Shown piece after piece: positions 31,042 through 33,066 of a stretch of DNA of 33,066 nucleotides. The stretch lies in contig CACFQM010000004.1 of assembly GCA_902568425.1 (NCBI GenBank), forward strand, positions 17,501-50,566, written 5' to 3'. How positions within the stretch are numbered: the stretch's first letter is position 1; each line of letters opens with the position of its first letter. The notes under the pieces were generated by a model. That model did not search any database and had not been told where the DNA came from. It was given only the letters and a program-made list of their open reading frames with translations. The DNA comes from an uncultured Pelagibacteraceae bacterium. Its GTDB lineage: Bacteria > Pseudomonadota > Alphaproteobacteria > Pelagibacterales > Pelagibacteraceae. Made by a program: the position numbers and the translations under genes.

Positions 31042-31064
31042 CTTGCGGAGACAAGCCCCGCAAG
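31042..31064 (-). terminator. GC-rich hairpin between convergent genes; candidate hsp20 terminator
   Basis: Minus-strand transcript CTTGCGGGG-CTTGT-CTCCGCAAG: 9-bp stem with one G-U, 5-nt loop, followed by TAACTTTTA. Plus-strand version has a mismatch. Confidence 0.5.
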
Positions 31065-31074
31065 CAAGGCTACC

Positions 31075-31518
31075 TTATTTAATAGGTATTAGTTTTCTCT
31101 TTTTTATTTCTGGTACGATTTTTTCACAATCGATAGTCAAAAGACCATCTTTTAACTCAGCGCCATTTACCTTTACATCATCTGCTACTGTAAATGATCT
31201 AGAGAATGATCTCTGAGATATTCCTCGATGAATAATCTCGTCACCATCTTTATTTTCAGATTTTTGAACTTTTTTGGTTCTCACTGTTAAAGTATTGTCT
31301 TCATACTCAATTTCAACATCACTTTTGTTAAAGCCTGCAAGAGCTACTTCTATAGCATACTTATCTTTACCTGCTTTCCTGATGTTATATGGGGGATAAT
31401 TTGTTTGTACGCCTAATCCTCCATTCCCTAACATAGACTCGAACTGATCAAACATGTCGTCGAATCCAATGCTGAAAGGTTTTAATGAGTTAAAGACAGA
31501 AATGTCCTTACTTGTCAT
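31075..31518 (-). CDS. Hsp20/alpha-crystallin small heat shock protein; start re-assigned to ATG at 31518
   Basis: ACD-like YAIEVALAGFNKSDVEIEYEDNTLTVRTKK...EIIHRGISQRSFSRSFTVADDVKVNGAELKDGLLTI. AAGGAGGAAAATATG puts a strong SD upstream of 31518; the listed TTG start would translate that SD. Confidence 0.95.
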   Translation of the reverse strand: MTSKDISVFNSLKPFSIGFDDMFDQFESMLGNGGLGVQTNYPPYNIRKAGKDKYAIEVALAGFNKSDVEIEYEDNTLTVRTKKVQKSENKDGDEIIHRGISQRSFSRSFTVADDVKVNGAELKDGLLTIDCEKIVPEIKKRKLIPIK

Positions 31519-31573
31519 ATTTTCCTCCTTTGTTAGCAAGGTTGTTTGTAAGTCCCATTTGGCGACCTACAAT
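31519..31573 (-). promoter_or_regulatory. Candidate ROSE-like RNA thermometer in the hsp20 5' UTR
   Basis: Transcript: TTGTAGGTC-GCCAAATGG-GACTTACAA hairpin, then CCTTGCT-AACAA-AGGAGG hairpin with UUGCU opposite the SD (bulged G), then AAAATATG. Confidence 0.65.
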
Positions 31574-31577
31574 TTCT

Positions 31578-31605
31578 ATATGGTAATTAAAAAAAATAAT
31601 TCAAG
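31578..31605 (-). promoter_or_regulatory. Candidate sigma32 (RpoH)-type promoter for hsp20
   Basis: Minus strand CTTGAAT-N13-TACCATAT, close to CTTGAAA-N13/14-CCCCATNT; positioned just upstream of the 5' UTR hairpins. Confidence 0.65.
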
Positions 31606-31610
31606 TACTT

Positions 31611-32351
31611 TTAATATTTGACTTTGACTAAATATAATCCATGTGCTGGAGCTGGTGGAGCACACATTGATCTTTTTTTTGATTTAAATACTTTTTTAAA
31701 ATCTTTTAAATTCCATTTTCCCTCACCTAAATATTTTAAAGAACCTACCATTGACCTTACTTGTTGTTGTAGAAAAGACTTTGATTGAAAGGTAAATATA
31801 ATCTTATTTTTGCTTTTAATAATTAAAGGTTTTTTCAATGTTCTGATTGGTGATTTAGCCTGGCAATTTGAGGCTCTAAACGTCGTAAAATTATGTGTTC
31901 CTTTTAAAATTGTAGCGCCCTTTTTCATCAATTTTATATCTAGTTTTTTTTTAATATGCCAGGCCTTATTTTTATCTATAGCAAGAGATGAAGGTCGATT
32001 AACAATGAAATATTTATAAACCCTTTCTTTAGCACTGTGCCTTGCATGAAAATTATTGGATCTTTTCTGAATATTTAAAATTGATACAGGATGTTTCTTT
32101 AAAAAAAAATTCACCGCATTTAGGAAAATACCAATATTATTTATCTTATTTTTTGTTTTGAAATGCGCTGATTGTTCACTCGCATGAACACCAGAATCGG
32201 TTCTTCCAGAACCTATTACTCTAATATTTTCTTTTAAATATTTCGATAATGCCGTTTCTAAAACTTCTTGAATTGAAAGACCATTTTTTTGAAATTGCCA
32301 TCCAACAAAATTTGTACCAAGATATTCAATTCTAATTTGATACGTTGTCAT
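31611..32351 (-). CDS. truA: tRNA pseudouridine(38-40) synthase
   Basis: YLGTNFVGWQFQKNGLSIQEVLE, GSGRTDSGVHASEQSAHF, RHSAKERVYKY motifs. Confidence 0.96.
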   Translation of the reverse strand: MTTYQIRIEYLGTNFVGWQFQKNGLSIQEVLETALSKYLKENIRVIGSGRTDSGVHASEQSAHFKTKNKINNIGIFLNAVNFFLKKHPVSILNIQKRSNNFHARHSAKERVYKYFIVNRPSSLAIDKNKAWHIKKKLDIKLMKKGATILKGTHNFTTFRASNCQAKSPIRTLKKPLIIKSKNKIIFTFQSKSFLQQQVRSMVGSLKYLGEGKWNLKDFKKVFKSKKRSMCAPPAPAHGLYLVKVKY

Positions 32352-33066
32352 TATGCAATTTTTTCACCCTTAGGAATTTTACTGCCAAGTAGGAATTGAC
32401 CAGTTGCTTGTCTACTTTTACCCTCCTTTTGTATTTCAAGAATACTTATTGATTTATCTTTACATGCAATGGTTAAGTTATTATCTATTGTTGATCCTTG
32501 TACACCACTTGTATTGGATATTTTTGCTTTCCACACCTTATATCTTTCGTCTTTATATTTAAACCAAGCTCCTGGATTTGGATTTAATCCATTGATTTTT
32601 GCTAAAATTATTTTTGCATTTTGATTCCATTTTAATTCGGCCTCTTCTTTTGTAATTTTTTTTGCGTATGTAGCTTCATTATGATTTTGCTCAACAAAGT
32701 TGACTTCATTTTTTTCTAATTTATCGATTGCATTCATTAAAGATTTTGCACCTAACTGAGAAAGTAACTTTGATAATATTGAAGTATCTATATTTTCATT
32801 TAAATTAATTTTATCCTGTTGAATAACAGGTCCAGCATCAAGTTTTTCAACAATTTTCATTATACTTACGCCAGTTTCCTTATCTAAATTCATTATAGAT
32901 CTTTGTATAGGAGCTGCCCCTCTCCACTTCGGCAACAGTGAAGCGTGAACATTAATGAAACCAAATTTGGGAATATCTAGAAATCTTTTGGGTATTATTT
33001 GGCCGTACGCAACGACAACAGCGATGTCTGGTTTTAATGAGTTAAAAAATTTAAACTCTTCATCAC
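32351..33066 (-). CDS. fmt: Methionyl-tRNA formyltransferase, 5' end truncated by window edge
   Basis: Frame stays open to 33066: DEEFKFFNSLKPDIAVVVAYGQIIPKRFLDIPKFGFINVHASLLPKWRGAAPIQRSIMNL. The ORF-track start at 32935 is an internal TTG. Confidence 0.95.
   Translation of the reverse strand, partial: DEEFKFFNSLKPDIAVVVAYGQIIPKRFLDIPKFGFINVHASLLPKWRGAAPIQRSIMNLDKETGVSIMKIVEKLDAGPVIQQDKINLNENIDTSILSKLLSQLGAKSLMNAIDKLEKNEVNFVEQNHNEATYAKKITKEEAELKWNQNAKIILAKINGLNPNPGAWFKYKDERYKVWKAKISNTSGVQGSTIDNNLTIACKDKSISILEIQKEGKSRQATGQFLLGSKIPKGEKIA

Noticed and set aside
31519-31539. TTG start and 7-residue N-terminal extension of Hsp20
   Set aside because: The extension LTKEEN is the translated Shine-Dalgarno region AAGGAGGAA; ATG at 31518 is far better.
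32351-32935. 194-aa fmt ORF as a complete gene
   Set aside because: The frame continues upstream through HASLLPKWRGAAP to the window edge; the gene is truncated by the window, not short.

Overview
AT-rich, gene-dense window that looks like a streamlined marine alphaproteobacterium of the SAR11/Pelagibacterales type (inferred from composition, gene content and tight packing). The left 2.9 kb is the 5' part of an rRNA operon on the minus strand: 16S, tRNA-Ile(GAT), tRNA-Ala(TGC), then partial 23S. The rest is mostly housekeeping genes: an M23 peptidase, DUF4167, prmC, prfA, ispG, lysC, ubiG, DUF1178, argJ, secA, a LON-domain protein, a DmdA-like GcvT/MetF-like pair, tRNA-Phe, infA, hisD, DUF2948, murA, dcd, tRNA-Thr, a TPR-glycosyltransferase, a VTT-domain protein, rpmH, rnpA, yidD, yidC, argB, a HAD hydrolase, dapD, dapE, an HDAC-like deacetylase, hsp20, truA and partial fmt. 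I found no mobile element, CRISPR array or defence system. The most interesting signals are: (1) a compact heat-shock regulatory unit upstream of hsp20, with a sigma32-like promoter followed directly by a ROSE-like RNA thermometer candidate; (2) a tRNA-Phe that appears to lack the G18:U55 elbow pair and sits 7 nt after infA; (3) a translationally coupled MetF-like/DmdA-like pair that may be a THF-dependent demethylation module of unknown substrate; (4) several RNA structures in the rRNA leader and spacer, including a 20/21-bp pre-16S processing stem and tandem ITS hairpins with identical loops and a compensatory stem change; (5) unlisted small ORFs of 51 aa and 37 aa, plus rpmH, absent from the ORF track.
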